From: an uncultured Pseudomonas sp.
Lineage (GTDB): Bacteria; Pseudomonadota; Gammaproteobacteria; Pseudomonadales; Pseudomonadaceae
Reading direction: 5' to 3'
Length of the DNA: 63,229 nucleotides
NCBI RefSeq assembly: GCF_946886105.1
Contig: NZ_CAMPHV010000030.1
Span: forward strand, 1 to 63,229
Positions 35,483-45,725 of this stretch are shown here, in pieces. The position numbers and the translations under genes are program-made. The stretch's first letter is position 1. Each line of letters opens with the position of its first letter. The notes under the pieces are model-generated. The model made no database searches. It saw only the letters and a list, made by a program, of their open reading frames with translations, and was not told where the DNA came from.

Positions 35483-35664
35483 GGGGGATGAGTTATCGCT
35501 GGCTAAAATTCAGGACCACCATCATAGAGCGCGGCCTGAGGCTTGTCAGCGCTCCGCTGCGTCCATCTGGCATTGCGCGGCTTTCGTCTGCGGCAGATTG
35601 ACGTTGGCGGTCAACAGCGGGCTGCTTCCTCGTTATACTGCGCGCCTTATTCAAGGAGCAGCCC

Positions 35665-35919
35665 ATGGTCGACTCGGTTGAACTCAATCGTCTTTTTTGG
35701 CACAGCCGGCGCGGCATGCTGGAGTTGGACGTGCTTTTAGTGCCCTTCGTCAAAGAGGTCTATTCCAGCCTGGATGCCGACGACCAAGCACGTTATCGCA
35801 AGTTGCTCGAATGCGAGGATCAGGACATGTTCGGCTGGTTCATGCAGCGTTCCGAGCCCGAAGATGCCGATCTCAAACGCATGGTCAACATGATTTTGGA
35901 TCGTGTCCAGCCCAAGTGA
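35665..35919 (+). CDS. sdhE: Succinate dehydrogenase flavinylation factor
   Basis: 84 residues, normal for SdhE (YgfY). It opens [20 protein letters not shown], including the conserved R-G-x-x-E that touches the SdhA flavin site. A five-helix bundle continues with [19 protein letters not shown] and DMFGWFM. It promotes covalent FAD attachment to SdhA and related enzymes. Its end overlaps ygfX by 17 bases; ygfZ is divergent. Confidence 0.93.
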   Translation: MVDSVELNRLFWHSRRGMLELDVLLVPFVKEVYSSLDADDQARYRKLLECEDQDMFGWFMQRSEPEDADLKRMVNMILDRVQPK

Positions 35920-36355
35920 GATTTTCGAGTGCCAGTGGCGGCCTTCGCGTCAGCTGCTGGCGCTTTACCTGTTGGTGCAGGCTCTTGCGTTGCTCAGTCT
36001 GTGGCTGGTGGATATCCCGCTGTGGGCGCGCGTTCTCGGTATGGCTGTCTGCCTTGGCCATGCTTGCTGGGTTATGCCCCGGCATCTATTGCTCAGCACT
36101 CCTGGGGCTTATACCGCGTTGCGCCATGGTGCCGAGGGTTGGCAGGTCGCCAGCGCTGCCAGCGGCTGGCAGGCGATTCAACTAAACCCGGACAGTCTGG
36201 CGCTACCGCTGATCGTGGTGCTGCGCTTTCGGTTGGCCGGCCAGTGGCGGGTTCGCGCCTTGTGCATCGCACGGGACAGCTTGTCGCGTGATCAGCATCG
36301 GCGCTTGCGCGTGCACCTGAAGTTCAGTCGCCGTAGGTGGGTGGGGTCAGAATAG
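35903..36355 (+). CDS. ygfX: YgfX-like small membrane protein
   Basis: 150 residues from a GTG at 35903 within the end of sdhE. Two adjacent membrane helices occupy about residues 18-60 ([19 protein letters not shown] and [15 protein letters not shown]); the rest is soluble with a beta-rich, Arg-containing C-terminus. This matches YgfX, co-transcribed with sdhE; in E. coli it has been called CptA, a toxin affecting cytoskeletal proteins, although this role is debated. Its last 32 bases overlap the convergent nadB end. Confidence 0.78.
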   Translation: MSSPSEIFECQWRPSRQLLALYLLVQALALLSLWLVDIPLWARVLGMAVCLGHACWVMPRHLLLSTPGAYTALRHGAEGWQVASAASGWQAIQLNPDSLALPLIVVLRFRLAGQWRVRALCIARDSLSRDQHRRLRVHLKFSRRRWVGSE

Positions 36356-37940
36356 TGTCGCGCGCCTGCGGCAGCAGATCCGGATAGTCCAGGGTGTAAT
36401 GCAAGCCGCGGCTTTCATGGCGCCGCATGGCCGAATGAATCATCAATTCGGCGACCTGTGCCAGGTTCCTCAGCTCGATCAGGTCTCTGCTGACTTTATA
36501 GTTGCTGTAGAACTCATGAATTTCATCGAGCAGCAGCCGCACGCGATGTTCGGCGCGCTGCAGACGTTTGTTGGTGCGCACGATGCCGACGTAGTCCCAC
36601 ATGAAGCGCCGCAGTTCATCCCAGTTGTGCGCGATAATCACGTCCTCGTCCGAGTCCGTGACTTGGCTGGTATCCCAGGTCGGCAAGCTGGCGGGCATGG
36701 CGACCTGGTCCAGCTGTTGGGTGATATCGGCCGCCGCCGCACGGGCATAGACGAAGCACTCCAGCAACGAGTTGCTGGCCATGCGATTGGCGCCATGCAG
36801 GCCGGTGAAGCTGGTTTCGCCAATGGCGTATAAGCCGGGTACGTCGGTGCGGCCGTGCTGGTCAACGACTACGCCGCCGCAGGTATAGTGCGCCGCGGGT
36901 ACTACCGGAATCGGCTCGCGGGTGATGTCGATGCCGAAATCCAGGCAGCGCTCGTAAACGGTGGGGAAGTGCGATTTTATGAAGTCGGCCGGCTTGTGGC
37001 TGATATCTAGGAATACGCAGTCCGCCCCCAGGCGTTTCATCTCATGGTCGATAGCCCGCGCGACTATATCGCGTGGCGCCAGTTCGGCACGCTCGTCGAA
37101 ACGTTGCATGAAACGTTCGCCGTTAGGCAGCTTGAGTAGCGCGCCTTCACCGCGTAGCGCTTCGGTCACCAGGAAGCTCTTGGCCTGCGGATGATAGAGG
37201 CAGGTCGGGTGGAACTGGTTGAATTCCAGATTGCCTACCCGGCAACCGGCACGCCAGGCCATGGCGATACCGTCGCCGCATGCGCCATCGGGGTTGCTGG
37301 TATATAGATAGACTTTGGCTGCGCCGCCGGTGGCCAGAATGACGAAGCGTGCCCGCAGGGTATCGACTTCGCCGCTGAGCCGGTTGAGCACATAGGCGCC
37401 CAGGCAGCGCTGACCCTCTTGACCCAGCTTGCGCTCGGTGATCAGGTCGACGGCGACGCGCTGTTCCAATAACTCGATGTTGTTGCGCAATTTGGCTTGT
37501 TCGAGCAGCGTATTGAAAATCGCGGCGCCGGTGGCGTCGGCGGCGTGGATGATACGCCTGTGGCTGTGGCCGCCTTCGCGGGTGAGATGGAATTCGAAGC
37601 CACCATCTTCACGGGCGGTTTGATCGTCGCGGGTAAAAGGCACCCCTTGGTCGATCAGCCATTGAATCGCTTCGCGACTATGTTCTACGGTAAAGCGCAC
37701 GGCTTCTTCACGGCATAGACCGCCGCCTGCGTTGAGCGTGTCTTCTACATGGGATTCGATCGTGTCGGTATCATCCAGTACTGCCGCCACGCCGCCTTGC
37801 GCCCAGTACGTCGATCCGTGGGACAGGCTGCCCTTGCTCAGCACGGCAATGCGCAAGTGCCCGGGCAGGGTCAAGGCCAGGGTCAAGCCGGCAGCGCCGC
37901 TGCCTATGACCAGTACGTCGTGTTGATAGTGTTGACTCAT
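36324..37940 (-). CDS. nadB: L-aspartate oxidase
   Basis: 538 residues, typical length. Dinucleotide motif [16 protein letters not shown] at the N-terminus; substrate and FAD region [52 protein letters not shown], and an Arg-containing active-site segment [13 protein letters not shown]. It oxidises L-aspartate to iminoaspartate, the first step of NAD biosynthesis. It is divergent from algU across 377 bases, as in PAO1. The 3' end overlaps ygfX. Confidence 0.96.
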   Translation of the reverse strand: MSQHYQHDVLVIGSGAAGLTLALTLPGHLRIAVLSKGSLSHGSTYWAQGGVAAVLDDTDTIESHVEDTLNAGGGLCREEAVRFTVEHSREAIQWLIDQGVPFTRDDQTAREDGGFEFHLTREGGHSHRRIIHAADATGAAIFNTLLEQAKLRNNIELLEQRVAVDLITERKLGQEGQRCLGAYVLNRLSGEVDTLRARFVILATGGAAKVYLYTSNPDGACGDGIAMAWRAGCRVGNLEFNQFHPTCLYHPQAKSFLVTEALRGEGALLKLPNGERFMQRFDERAELAPRDIVARAIDHEMKRLGADCVFLDISHKPADFIKSHFPTVYERCLDFGIDITREPIPVVPAAHYTCGGVVVDQHGRTDVPGLYAIGETSFTGLHGANRMASNSLLECFVYARAAAADITQQLDQVAMPASLPTWDTSQVTDSDEDVIIAHNWDELRRFMWDYVGIVRTNKRLQRAEHRVRLLLDEIHEFYSNYKVSRDLIELRNLAQVAELMIHSAMRRHESRGLHYTLDYPDLLPQARDTILTPPTYGD

Positions 37941-38317
37941 GTCCGGATCCGCTGAGAGACGGTCCTAGTATATAGAGGGGGCGGTCTGCACAATAGCGGG
38001 TTAATGTCCTATCGTGGTACTCAGGAACTTTATTAGCATTTCGAGTTCTATCAACCCTTGCCTGGCGAGTTTTTATGAGTGCATCGAGGTGCGACGCAAA
38101 TTTGCGTCTCGGGGGCGGTGTCGAGGGGGAGGTCGATAATTTGAACCTATTCGCACAGCAGGGGTTCAGTTCGTTGTCGCAATATCCGTGCAGAGCTGGA
38201 CGTTATCTGCAGGAAACATGTTTGGAGGGGAGAACTTTTGCGCAGTGTCCTAGTCTATTTGAGCAGGTGGTCTGACTGGCTTATGCGGCACCCCTCCGAA
38301 CCCTATGAGGAGTGTTC
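37941..38317. promoter_or_regulatory. Divergent nadB-algU control region
   Basis: 377 bases. Contains the candidate AlgU-dependent promoter at 38025-38050. A frame of 66 codons at 38075-38275 is open but lacks a ribosome site and family features. AGGAGT precedes the algU ATG. Confidence 0.6.
38025..38050 (+). promoter_or_regulatory. Candidate AlgU (sigma-22/RpoE) autoregulated promoter
   Basis: GAACTT at 38025-38030 and TCTA at 38047-38050 are separated by 16 bases, matching the GAACTT-N16/17-TCxxA consensus of extracytoplasmic sigma factor AlgU. It lies about 270 bases upstream of algU, as for the known autoregulated promoter in P. aeruginosa. Confidence 0.65.
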
Positions 38318-38899
38318 ATGTTAACCCAGGAAGAGGATCAGCAACTGGTCGAGCGCGTGCAGCGTGGCGATAAGCGTGCTTTCGATCTGCTCGTGCTGAA
38401 ATACCAGCATAAAATTCTGGGGCTGATCGTGCGTTTTGTGCACGACACCCATGAAGCACAGGATGTGGCGCAGGAAGCCTTCGTTAAGGCATACCGGGCG
38501 TTAGGTAATTTTCGCGGCGACAGTGCTTTTTATACGTGGCTGTATCGCATTGCGATAAATACGGCAAAAAACTATCTGGTGTCGCGCGGTCGGCGGCCCC
38601 CTGATAGCGATGTGAGTACCGATGATGCGGAGTTCTATGACGGCAACCATGCTCTCAAGGATATCGAATCGCCAGAACGCACATTGCTGCGAGATGAGAT
38701 CGAAGCCACTGTGCATCGCACCATCGAGCAGTTGCCAGAAGATTTGCGTACGGCACTAACCTTGCGTGAGTTTGATGGTCTTAGTTATGAAGACATCGCG
38801 AGTGTCATGCAATGTCCGGTTGGTACCGTGCGATCACGAATTTTTAGAGCGCGCGAAGCCATTGATAAGTCCCTGCAGCCTTTATTGCAGGAAGCCTAA
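38318..38899 (+). CDS. algU: Extracytoplasmic-function sigma factor AlgU/RpoE
   Basis: 193 residues from ATG 38318 (AGGAGT upstream); a GTG two codons earlier is less likely. Region 2 is QRGDKRAFDLLVLKYQHKI and SAFYTWLYRIAINTAKNYL; region 4 is LSYEDIASVMQCPVGTVRSR. It directs envelope-stress and, where present, alginate genes and is held by MucA. It is the first gene of algU-mucA-mucB-mucC-mucD, with a candidate self-dependent promoter upstream. Sequence is nearly that of P. aeruginosa AlgU. Confidence 0.97.
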   Translation: MLTQEEDQQLVERVQRGDKRAFDLLVLKYQHKILGLIVRFVHDTHEAQDVAQEAFVKAYRALGNFRGDSAFYTWLYRIAINTAKNYLVSRGRRPPDSDVSTDDAEFYDGNHALKDIESPERTLLRDEIEATVHRTIEQLPEDLRTALTLREFDGLSYEDIASVMQCPVGTVRSRIFRAREAIDKSLQPLLQEA

Positions 38900-38930
38900 G
38901 GCAGCGGTGTAAGCCGAGAGAGGAATCGTC

Positions 38931-39521
38931 ATGAGTCGTGAAACCCTACAGGAGTCGCTGTCCGCGGTTATGGATAACGAGGCGGGTGAGTTGGAGTTGC
39001 GGCGTGTGCTCAGTGCGAGCGATGTGCCCGAGGTGCGTTCCACTTGGGCGCGCTACCAGCTTGCCCGAGCGGCCATGCATAAAGATTTGCTCGAGCCCCG
39101 TCTGGATATCGCCGCGGCGGTATCCGCTGCGCTGCAGGACGAAGCTGCCCCCATTGCAGAAAAACCAGTTGCTGGCCCATGGCGGACACTCGGACGTTTG
39201 GCTGTCGCTGCTTCGGTTACGGTAGCCGTGTTGGCCGGTGTGCGTTTGTATAACCAGGATGAGATTTCCGGTGCGCAAATGGCCCAGCAGCCTTTGGCGC
39301 CAAGCTTGGTAACTCCGCAGTTGCAGGGGCCGGCGATGTTGGCTGGCTTTAATTCCGAGCGTGAAAAGAGCGCTGCTACGGCATCTGCGGCGCAGTCCGA
39401 GGCGGGTTGGCATGAGCGTCGGTTGCCTGCCTATCTGCGGCAGCATGCACAGCAAGCTGCAATGAACAGCACTGAAAGCGCATTGCCTTATGCCCGCGCG
39501 GCAAGTATGGAAGGTCAGTAG
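38931..39521 (+). CDS. mucA: Anti-sigma factor MucA
   Basis: 196 residues, full length (about 194 in PAO1), so no mucoid-type truncation. The cytoplasmic N-terminus LSAVMDNEAGELELRRVL binds AlgU. A single membrane helix lies about residues 84-104 (LGRLAVAASVTVAVLAGVRL). The periplasmic C-terminus is the target for MucB and the AlgW/MucP proteolytic cascade. It follows algU by 31 bases and precedes mucB by seven. Confidence 0.95.
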   Translation: MSRETLQESLSAVMDNEAGELELRRVLSASDVPEVRSTWARYQLARAAMHKDLLEPRLDIAAAVSAALQDEAAPIAEKPVAGPWRTLGRLAVAASVTVAVLAGVRLYNQDEISGAQMAQQPLAPSLVTPQLQGPAMLAGFNSEREKSAATASAAQSEAGWHERRLPAYLRQHAQQAAMNSTESALPYARAASMEGQ

Positions 39522-39528
39522 GAGGCGC

Positions 39529-40485
39529 ATGCGCTGCTTTAAATCCTTAGTTACTTTTCTGTTCGGCAGTTGGCTGGCGATCCCGGCCTATGCTGCCAGT
39601 GCACAAGATTGGTTGCAGCGCCTAGCCGATGCGGAGCGCCAGCAAAGCTTTCAAGGCACTTTCGTATACGAGCGCAACGGTAGTTTTTCTACCCATAGCG
39701 TTCGGCATCGGGTCGAGGAAGGGGGCGGTACGCGTGAGCGTTTCTTGCAGCTCGATGGTTCCGCGCAGGAAATCGTGCGTGTCGATGGTCAGGTCGCATG
39801 CGTTAGCGGCGCTTTGGTCGATCAATTGGCCAATGGGCAGGTATGGCCTGCGCGTGAACTGGATGTCGAGCAGCTAGCGGAATGGTATGACCTGCGCATG
39901 ATCGGTGAGTCCCGAGTGGCGGGTCGTCAAACCGTGGTGCTGGCGTTGTTGCCCCGCGACCAGCATCGTTATGGAATTGAATTGCATCTGGATCAGCAGA
40001 GCGGCTTGCCATTGAAGTCGCTGCTGTTGAACGATAAAGGGCAGTTGCTCGAACGCTTCCAGTTCACTCAGTTGGATACCGAGACAGTTCCAACCACCGA
40101 AACATTGCAACCGACCGCCGGCTGCGAGCCGTTGCCGGTGGTTCCAGCGCAAGAGAAAGCCGAGACCGTTTGGCATTCCGATTGGCTACCCCCCGGTTTT
40201 ACCTTGAACGCCGTCATCGAACGGCGCAGTCCCGCTTCCGATGAGCTAGTCGCCGGTTTGGTGTATGGCGACGGCATGGCGCGTTTTTCCGTATTTCTGG
40301 AGCCCCTGCGTGGCGCCCTGGTGGAGGACGCGCGCAGTCAGTTGGGGCCCACTGTGGCAGTCTCGCGTCGTCTGTCCACGTCCGATGGGGATGTGATGGT
40401 GACCGTGGTGGGGGAGATACCCTTGGGGACCGCTGAGCGTGTTGCCTTGTCCATGCGCTTGGCGGGTACGCAGGTTTCTCCATGA
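39529..40485 (+). CDS. mucB: Periplasmic regulator MucB (RseB)
   Basis: 318 residues from ATG 39529, preceded by AGGAGG. The signal peptide ends AIPAYAASAQDW. The large lipid-sensing domain (LADAERQQSFQGTFVYERNG) and the smaller C-terminal domain (WHSDWLPPGFTLNAVIERR) are those of RseB/MucB. MucB shields the periplasmic part of MucA from cleavage until lipopolysaccharide or other envelope stress releases it. Its stop shares ATGA with the mucC start. Confidence 0.95.
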   Translation: MRCFKSLVTFLFGSWLAIPAYAASAQDWLQRLADAERQQSFQGTFVYERNGSFSTHSVRHRVEEGGGTRERFLQLDGSAQEIVRVDGQVACVSGALVDQLANGQVWPARELDVEQLAEWYDLRMIGESRVAGRQTVVLALLPRDQHRYGIELHLDQQSGLPLKSLLLNDKGQLLERFQFTQLDTETVPTTETLQPTAGCEPLPVVPAQEKAETVWHSDWLPPGFTLNAVIERRSPASDELVAGLVYGDGMARFSVFLEPLRGALVEDARSQLGPTVAVSRRLSTSDGDVMVTVVGEIPLGTAERVALSMRLAGTQVSP

Positions 40486-40937
40486 TCGAAGAGCAGGGGC
40501 GGGTCGTTGCGCTCGAGAAGGGTGCGGTCTGGGTCGAAACGCTACGCAAAAGTACCTGTTCCAGTTGTTCTGCCAATGCTGGGTGCGGTCAGGGGTTGCT
40601 CGATAAATTGGGGGTTGAGGGGCGGCGAGGTCATGTGCGAGCGTTATGTGATTTGCATCTGAGCGTTGGTGATGCGGTGGTGATCGGCGTTCGCGAAGAC
40701 CTGCTGGTACGTGGTTCGCTATTAATCTACCTGGTTCCTCTGCTCGGCCTGTTTGCGGCTGCATTGTTGGCCCACTGGTTGACCCTGGGGGAGCCGTTGG
40801 TCATTGTCTGTGCTTTCTCGGGTTTTTTTGCTGCCTGGCTTTTGGTGCGCTGGCACAGTGCCCGTGTTGCCGATGACCCTGCTTTGCAGCCCGTCGTTTT
40901 ACGGGCCCTATTGGCCGGTGCTGCAGCTGCATTATAA
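40482..40937 (+). CDS. mucC: MucC (RseC family) membrane protein
   Basis: 151 residues. The N-terminal cytoplasmic part carries a Cys cluster, STCSSCSANAGCGQGLLD, as in RseC/MucC. Two membrane helices follow (about 78-98 VRGSLLIYLVPLLGLFAAA, then VIVCAFSGFFAAWLLVRW). It starts within the ATGA overlap with mucB. RseC proteins modulate sigmaE activity; the MucC effect in P. aeruginosa is context-dependent. The Cys residues may bind a metal or Fe-S centre, which is unproven here. Confidence 0.92.
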   Translation: MIEEQGRVVALEKGAVWVETLRKSTCSSCSANAGCGQGLLDKLGVEGRRGHVRALCDLHLSVGDAVVIGVREDLLVRGSLLIYLVPLLGLFAAALLAHWLTLGEPLVIVCAFSGFFAAWLLVRWHSARVADDPALQPVVLRALLAGAAAAL

Positions 40938-40969
40938 GTTTTTTGCTTGTTCTACAATGGGGAGCAGTA

Positions 40970-42406
40970 ATGTCGATGCCTAGTCTGAAACGATCTTTTT
41001 CCACGTTGCTAGCAATTCTGCTATTGGGTGTGGCGGCTAGCGTTCATGCGCAGTTGCCGGACTTTACCGGGCTGGTCGAGCAGGCGTCGCCTGCTGTGGT
41101 GAATATCAGTACGCGTCAGAAGATGCCGGAGCGCGCGGTATCCGGTAACGGTCAACTGAATATCCCAGACTTGGAAGGCCTGCCGCCAATATTTCGCGAG
41201 TTCTTCGAACGCAGCATTCCCCAAGCGCCGCGTAGCCCTGGTGGTGGTCGCCAGCGCGAGGCTCAATCGCTGGGGTCCGGTTTCATCATCTCTGAAGATG
41301 GCTATGTACTCACCAATAACCATGTGATCGCCGATGCCGATGAGATCATCGTGCGTTTGCCCGATCGCAGCGAGCTGGAAGCCAAACTCATCGGCAGCGA
41401 CCCGCGCAGCGACGTGGCGCTGTTGAAGATCGAGGGCAAGGGGCTGCCTACGGTCAAGTTGGGTAAGTCGGAAGATTTAAAGGTGGGCGAGTGGGTGTTG
41501 GCGATCGGCTCGCCATTCGGCTTCGACCATTCGGTAACGGCCGGCATCATCAGTGCTACGGGGCGCAGTTTGCCGAATGAAAGCTACGTGCCTTTCATTC
41601 AGACCGATGTAGCGATCAATCCGGGTAATTCCGGTGGGCCGTTGTTCAATCTGGCGGGTGAGGTGGTGGGGATCAACTCGCAGATTTTCACCCGCTCGGG
41701 TGGTTTTATGGGGCTTTCCTTCGCCATCCCGATGAGTGTTGCTATGGATGTCGCCGAGCAGCTCAAGGCCAGCGGTAAAGTCAGCCGCGGTTGGTTGGGC
41801 GTGGTGATTCAGGAAGTGAACAAGGACCTTGCCGAGTCTTTTGGTTTGGAGCGGCCGGCCGGTGCGCTGGTCGCTCAGGTGCTTGAGGGCGGGCCTGCGG
41901 CCAAAGGCGGCTTGATGGTGGGGGACGTGATCCTCAGTTTGGACGGTAAGCCGATCATCATGTCGGCAGATCTGCCCCATCTGGTTGGTGTTCTGAAACC
42001 TGGCAGTACCGCGGAGTTGGATGTAGTCCGCGAGGGTTCTCGCAAAAAACTCCGAGTAACCATTGGCGCGCTGCCTGAGGACGGCCAGGAGTTGGCGGGC
42101 ATGGCTACTCCGGGTGTCGAACGCAGCAGTAACCGCCTGGGGGTCAAGGTTGTCGAGCTGACCGACGAGCAAAAGAAAAGTTTGGATCTCCAGGGCGGCG
42201 TGGTCATTACCGAAGTCCAGGAAGGGCCAGCGATGTTGATCGGCCTGCGTGCCGGCGATGTGATTACCCATCTGAACAATCAGGCGATCGATTCGGCCAA
42301 GACTTTTACCGAAGTGGCTCAAGGGCTGCCGAAGAATCGCTCGGTGTCGATGCGCGTACTGCGTCAGGGGCGTGCGAGCTTCATTACTTTCAAGCTTGCG
42401 GAATAA
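40970..42406 (+). CDS. mucD: Periplasmic serine protease MucD (Do-like)
   Basis: 478 residues from ATG 40970 (GGGGAG upstream). The signal peptide ends [10 protein letters not shown]. The trypsin-like domain has His in [13 protein letters not shown], Asp in [12 protein letters not shown] and Ser in [14 protein letters not shown]; two PDZ domains follow ([19 protein letters not shown], and [19 protein letters not shown]). It removes misfolded envelope proteins and restrains AlgU activation. It is the last gene of the algU operon, followed by a clear terminator. Confidence 0.96.
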   Translation: MSMPSLKRSFSTLLAILLLGVAASVHAQLPDFTGLVEQASPAVVNISTRQKMPERAVSGNGQLNIPDLEGLPPIFREFFERSIPQAPRSPGGGRQREAQSLGSGFIISEDGYVLTNNHVIADADEIIVRLPDRSELEAKLIGSDPRSDVALLKIEGKGLPTVKLGKSEDLKVGEWVLAIGSPFGFDHSVTAGIISATGRSLPNESYVPFIQTDVAINPGNSGGPLFNLAGEVVGINSQIFTRSGGFMGLSFAIPMSVAMDVAEQLKASGKVSRGWLGVVIQEVNKDLAESFGLERPAGALVAQVLEGGPAAKGGLMVGDVILSLDGKPIIMSADLPHLVGVLKPGSTAELDVVREGSRKKLRVTIGALPEDGQELAGMATPGVERSSNRLGVKVVELTDEQKKSLDLQGGVVITEVQEGPAMLIGLRAGDVITHLNNQAIDSAKTFTEVAQGLPKNRSVSMRVLRQGRASFITFKLAE

Positions 42407-42424
42407 CCCGGCTGCGCAACGAAA

Positions 42425-42448
42425 GGGGCGATCCAGGTCGCCCTTTTT
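42425..42448 (+). terminator. Rho-independent terminator after mucD
   Basis: GGGCGA (42426-42431) pairs with TCGCCC (42438-42443) across a six-base loop and is followed by TTTTT. It separates the algU-mucABCD unit from lepA. Confidence 0.85.
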
Positions 42449-42554
42449 CATGCCTGCCAACAAGTGCTTGGGTGACGCATGGTTCGCTGATCGGGTACAA
42501 TTCGCGGCTATTTTCGGCGGGCAGCCTGCCCGCGCCTTTTTCGAGTGTCGATCC

Positions 42555-44354
42555 GTGAGTGACCTGAGTCATATCCGCAATTTTTCCATCATCGCCCATA
42601 TCGATCATGGCAAGTCCACCCTGGCTGACCGATTCATCCAGATGTGTGGCGGCTTGAGCGAACGTGAAATGGAAGCTCAGGTGCTCGATTCGATGGATCT
42701 GGAGCGAGAGCGCGGCATTACCATCAAAGCCCACAGCGTCACCCTGTATTACAAGGCGAATGACGGTAGAACCTATCAGCTGAATTTTATCGATACCCCC
42801 GGGCATGTCGACTTCACCTATGAGGTGAGCCGCTCGCTCGCCGCCTGCGAAGGCGCGTTGCTGGTGGTCGATGCCGGCCAGGGCGTCGAGGCACAATCGG
42901 TGGCTAACTGTTACACCGCCATCGAGCAGGGCCTGGAGGTCATGCCGGTCTTGAACAAGATGGATCTGCCTCAAGCCGATCCGGATAAGGTCAAAGACGA
43001 GATCGAACACATTATCGGTATCGATGCCACCGATGCCGTGGCTTGTAGCGCCAAGAGCGGTATGGGCGTCGACGATGTGCTCGAACGTCTGGTTGCGGTG
43101 ATCCCACCACCGACCGGCGATATCGAGGCGCCCCTGCAGGCACTGATCATCGATTCCTGGTTCGATAACTACCTCGGCGTGGTCTCGCTGGTGCGCGTGC
43201 GTCACGGTCGCATCAAGAAGGGCGATAAGGTGCTGGTCAAGTCCACCGGCAAGATTCATCAAGTGGACAACGTCGGTGTCTTCACCCCTAAGCTCACCAG
43301 TACGGCCGACCTCAAGGCGGGTGAAGTGGGCTTTATCGTTGCTGGTATCAAGGATATTCACGGTGCGCCCGTGGGCGATACGCTGACGCTGTCGAGCACG
43401 CCCGATGTCGACATGCTGCCCGGTTTCAAGCGGGTCAAGCCGCAAGTGTATGCAGGCCTGTTCCCGGTCAGTTCCGACGATTTCGAGGATTTCCGTGAAG
43501 CGCTGCAAAAGCTCACTCTCAACGATGCGGCCTTGCAATACGAACCGGAAAGCTCCGATGCCTTGGGTTTCGGCTTCCGCATCGGCTTCCTCGGCATGTT
43601 GCACATGGAAATCATCCAGGAGCGTTTAGAGCGCGAGTACGACCTGGATCTGATTACCACGGCGCCGACCGTAGTGTTCGAAGTGGTGATGAAGAACGGC
43701 GAGACGTTGTATGTCGATAACCCGTCGAAGTTGCCGGATCTGTCCTCGATCGAGGACATGCGCGAGCCGATCGTGCGCGCCAATATCCTGGTGCCCCAGG
43801 AGCATCTGGGTAACGTCATCACCCTGTGTATCGAAAAGCGCGGCGTGCAGCGCGACATGCAGTTCCTCAGCAGTCAGGTGCAGGTGTCCTACGACCTGCC
43901 GATGAATGAAGTGGTATTGGATTTCTTCGACCGTCTGAAGTCGGTCAGCCGTGGCTATGCCTCCTTGGATTACAGTTTCGATCGCTTTCAATCGGCCAAT
44001 CTGGTCAAGCTCGATGTGTTGATCAACGGTGAGAAGGTCGATGCCCTGGCTTTGATCGTGCATCGTGACAAAGCGCACCACAAGGGCCGTGTGCTGACTG
44101 AAAAAATGAAGGAATTGATCCCGCGGCAAATGTTCGATGTGGCGATTCAGGCCGCGATCGGTGGGCAGATCGTTGCCCGTACCACCGTCAAGGCTCTCAG
44201 AAAGAACGTATTGGCCAAGTGTTACGGCGGTGATGTGAGTCGTAAGCGCAAACTGTTGGAAAAGCAAAAGGCCGGTAAGAAACGGATGAAGCAGGTTGGT
44301 AATGTGGAGATTCCACAGGAAGCCTTCCTCGCTGTTCTCAAGGTGGATGGCTAA
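42555..44354 (+). CDS. lepA: Elongation factor 4 (LepA)
   Basis: 599 residues, exact family length, from GTG 42555 ([19 protein letters not shown]); the frame is open further upstream but without family sequence. GTPase motifs: [23 protein letters not shown], and CSAKSG. The C-terminal LepA domain ends [18 protein letters not shown]. It binds ribosomes and back-translocates or remodels stalled complexes. It lies in the common order lepA-lepB-(DUF4845)-rnc-era-recO-pdxJ, seven bases of gap before lepB. Confidence 0.97.
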   Translation: MSDLSHIRNFSIIAHIDHGKSTLADRFIQMCGGLSEREMEAQVLDSMDLERERGITIKAHSVTLYYKANDGRTYQLNFIDTPGHVDFTYEVSRSLAACEGALLVVDAGQGVEAQSVANCYTAIEQGLEVMPVLNKMDLPQADPDKVKDEIEHIIGIDATDAVACSAKSGMGVDDVLERLVAVIPPPTGDIEAPLQALIIDSWFDNYLGVVSLVRVRHGRIKKGDKVLVKSTGKIHQVDNVGVFTPKLTSTADLKAGEVGFIVAGIKDIHGAPVGDTLTLSSTPDVDMLPGFKRVKPQVYAGLFPVSSDDFEDFREALQKLTLNDAALQYEPESSDALGFGFRIGFLGMLHMEIIQERLEREYDLDLITTAPTVVFEVVMKNGETLYVDNPSKLPDLSSIEDMREPIVRANILVPQEHLGNVITLCIEKRGVQRDMQFLSSQVQVSYDLPMNEVVLDFFDRLKSVSRGYASLDYSFDRFQSANLVKLDVLINGEKVDALALIVHRDKAHHKGRVLTEKMKELIPRQMFDVAIQAAIGGQIVARTTVKALRKNVLAKCYGGDVSRKRKLLEKQKAGKKRMKQVGNVEIPQEAFLAVLKVDG

Positions 44355-44360
44355 GGGTTT

Positions 44361-45242
44361 ATGTCGATTAATTTTCCATTGTTATTGGTCATCGCCGTCG
44401 CGGTATGCGGTGCGCTTGCACTGTTCGACCTGATTTTTCTCGCGCCGCGCCGCCGCGCGGCTATCGCCAGCTATCACGGTCAGGTCGGCGAGCCCGACGA
44501 GGCGGTGGTCGAGCGTCTGAACAAGGAGCCGTTGCTGGTCGAGTACGGTAAGTCGTTCTTTCCGGTATTGGCTATCGTCTTGGTGTTGCGTTCTTTCCTG
44601 GTCGAGCCGTTCCAGATTCCATCGGGTTCGATGAAACCGACCCTGGCAGTGGGCGACTTTATCCTCGTTAATAAATTCGCTTACGGGATCCGTTTGCCGG
44701 TACTCGATACCAAGATCATCGAAGTGGGCGACCCACAGCGCGGCGATGTCATGGTGTTCCGTTACCCCAGCGATCCGAATATCAATTACATCAAACGTGT
44801 CATAGGTGTGCCGGGCGATCATATCGTGGTTGAGGGCAAACAGGTTTATATCAATGGCCAGGCCTTGCCGCGGCGTTTCCTATACGAGCGTCTGGACGAC
44901 GAGTCCAGTGGCGAACGTATCTCGGGCGTCTATCCGACTGCGCGCTTCTACTCGGAGAAGCTGGGTGAGGTAGAGCACAATATTCGCGAACGTGATCGTG
45001 TAAGGGGCTCCGTGCGTCGGGAGTGGTTGGTGCCTTCAGGTCATTATTTCATGATGGGCGACAACCGCGATAACTCGAAGGACAGCCGCTTCTGGGAAGA
45101 TCCGGTGGGGACCCCTGCCGAGCTTTCCGGGATGGTGCCGGACAAGAATATCGTCGGCAAAGCCTTCGCCGTATGGATGAGTTGGCCCGATCCGAAGTTC
45201 AGCAATCTGCCGAACTTCTCCCGTGTCGGCTTGATTCACTGA
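44361..45242 (+). CDS. lepB: Signal peptidase I
   Basis: 293 residues, close to other Pseudomonas LepB proteins. Membrane helices near 5-25 and 65-80. The catalytic Ser is in QIPSGSMKPTLAVGD and the general-base Lys in INYIKRVIGVPGDHI; the C-terminal box is FMMGDNRDNSKDSRFW. It removes signal peptides of exported proteins at the periplasmic face of the inner membrane. It follows lepA after six bases, so they are probably one transcript. Confidence 0.96.
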   Translation: MSINFPLLLVIAVAVCGALALFDLIFLAPRRRAAIASYHGQVGEPDEAVVERLNKEPLLVEYGKSFFPVLAIVLVLRSFLVEPFQIPSGSMKPTLAVGDFILVNKFAYGIRLPVLDTKIIEVGDPQRGDVMVFRYPSDPNINYIKRVIGVPGDHIVVEGKQVYINGQALPRRFLYERLDDESSGERISGVYPTARFYSEKLGEVEHNIRERDRVRGSVRREWLVPSGHYFMMGDNRDNSKDSRFWEDPVGTPAELSGMVPDKNIVGKAFAVWMSWPDPKFSNLPNFSRVGLIH

Positions 45243-45263
45243 AACGCTGAATCTGTCAGGCGC

Positions 45264-45291
45264 TGTTCAATATGGCGCCACAGGCTATAAA
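45264..45291 (+). promoter_or_regulatory. Weak candidate promoter upstream of the DUF4845-rnc operon
   Basis: TGTTCA (45264-45269) and TATAAA (45286-45291) with 16-base spacing in the 105-base gap after lepB. The -35 match is poor; included because the -10 stands out against GC-rich surroundings. Confidence 0.3.
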
Positions 45292-45347
45292 TAATCTTGT
45301 CTTGGCCTATATCGGGCTTTTAGCTCATTGAGAAATTGGGGCTTCAT

Positions 45348-45725
45348 ATGAAATTTGCGCAGTCGCAAAAGGGGATGTCGGTTCTTAGCTGGTTGATGGT
45401 TCTGGCTTTGGTGGCATTTTTCGCCAGCGCGGCATTCAAGGTGATTCCGCATTACCTCGACTATATGTCGCTGGAGAAAATTATCACTTCGGTAGAAACC
45501 GATGAGGCCCTGGAAATACGTTCCATAAATGAATTCTATGGCCATGTATCTAGGGGGATGGAGGTCAATAGTATTCGGGATTTGAATCCGAAAGACATTC
45601 TTGTGGTGAAAATCGAAAACAACGAATTCCAGGCCCATCTGCAATATGAAAGGCGCGAACCTCTTATTAAAAATATCGATCTGGTAGTTAACTTCGATAA
45701 AGAATTCCGCGTGCGTATGCCGTGA
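45348..45725 (+). CDS. DUF4845 protein with pilin-like N-terminus
   Basis: 125 residues from ATG 45348. The N-terminus [19 protein letters not shown] resembles a type IV pilin or class III leader followed by a hydrophobic helix (about 14-35), then a small soluble domain with [19 protein letters not shown] and NDLV-type beta strands near the end. It is the usual DUF4845 protein encoded between lepB and rnc in pseudomonads; function unknown. Its TGA overlaps the GTG of rnc. Confidence 0.83.
   Translation: MKFAQSQKGMSVLSWLMVLALVAFFASAAFKVIPHYLDYMSLEKIITSVETDEALEIRSINEFYGHVSRGMEVNSIRDLNPKDILVVKIENNEFQAHLQYERREPLIKNIDLVVNFDKEFRVRMP

Noticed and set aside
38075..38275. 66-codon frame between nadB and algU
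   Set aside because: No ribosome site, no family resemblance, and it lies in the algU leader right after the sigma-22 promoter; likely chance.
38931..39521. Possible mucoid (truncated) mucA
   Set aside because: The gene is full length with an intact periplasmic tail and no frameshift.
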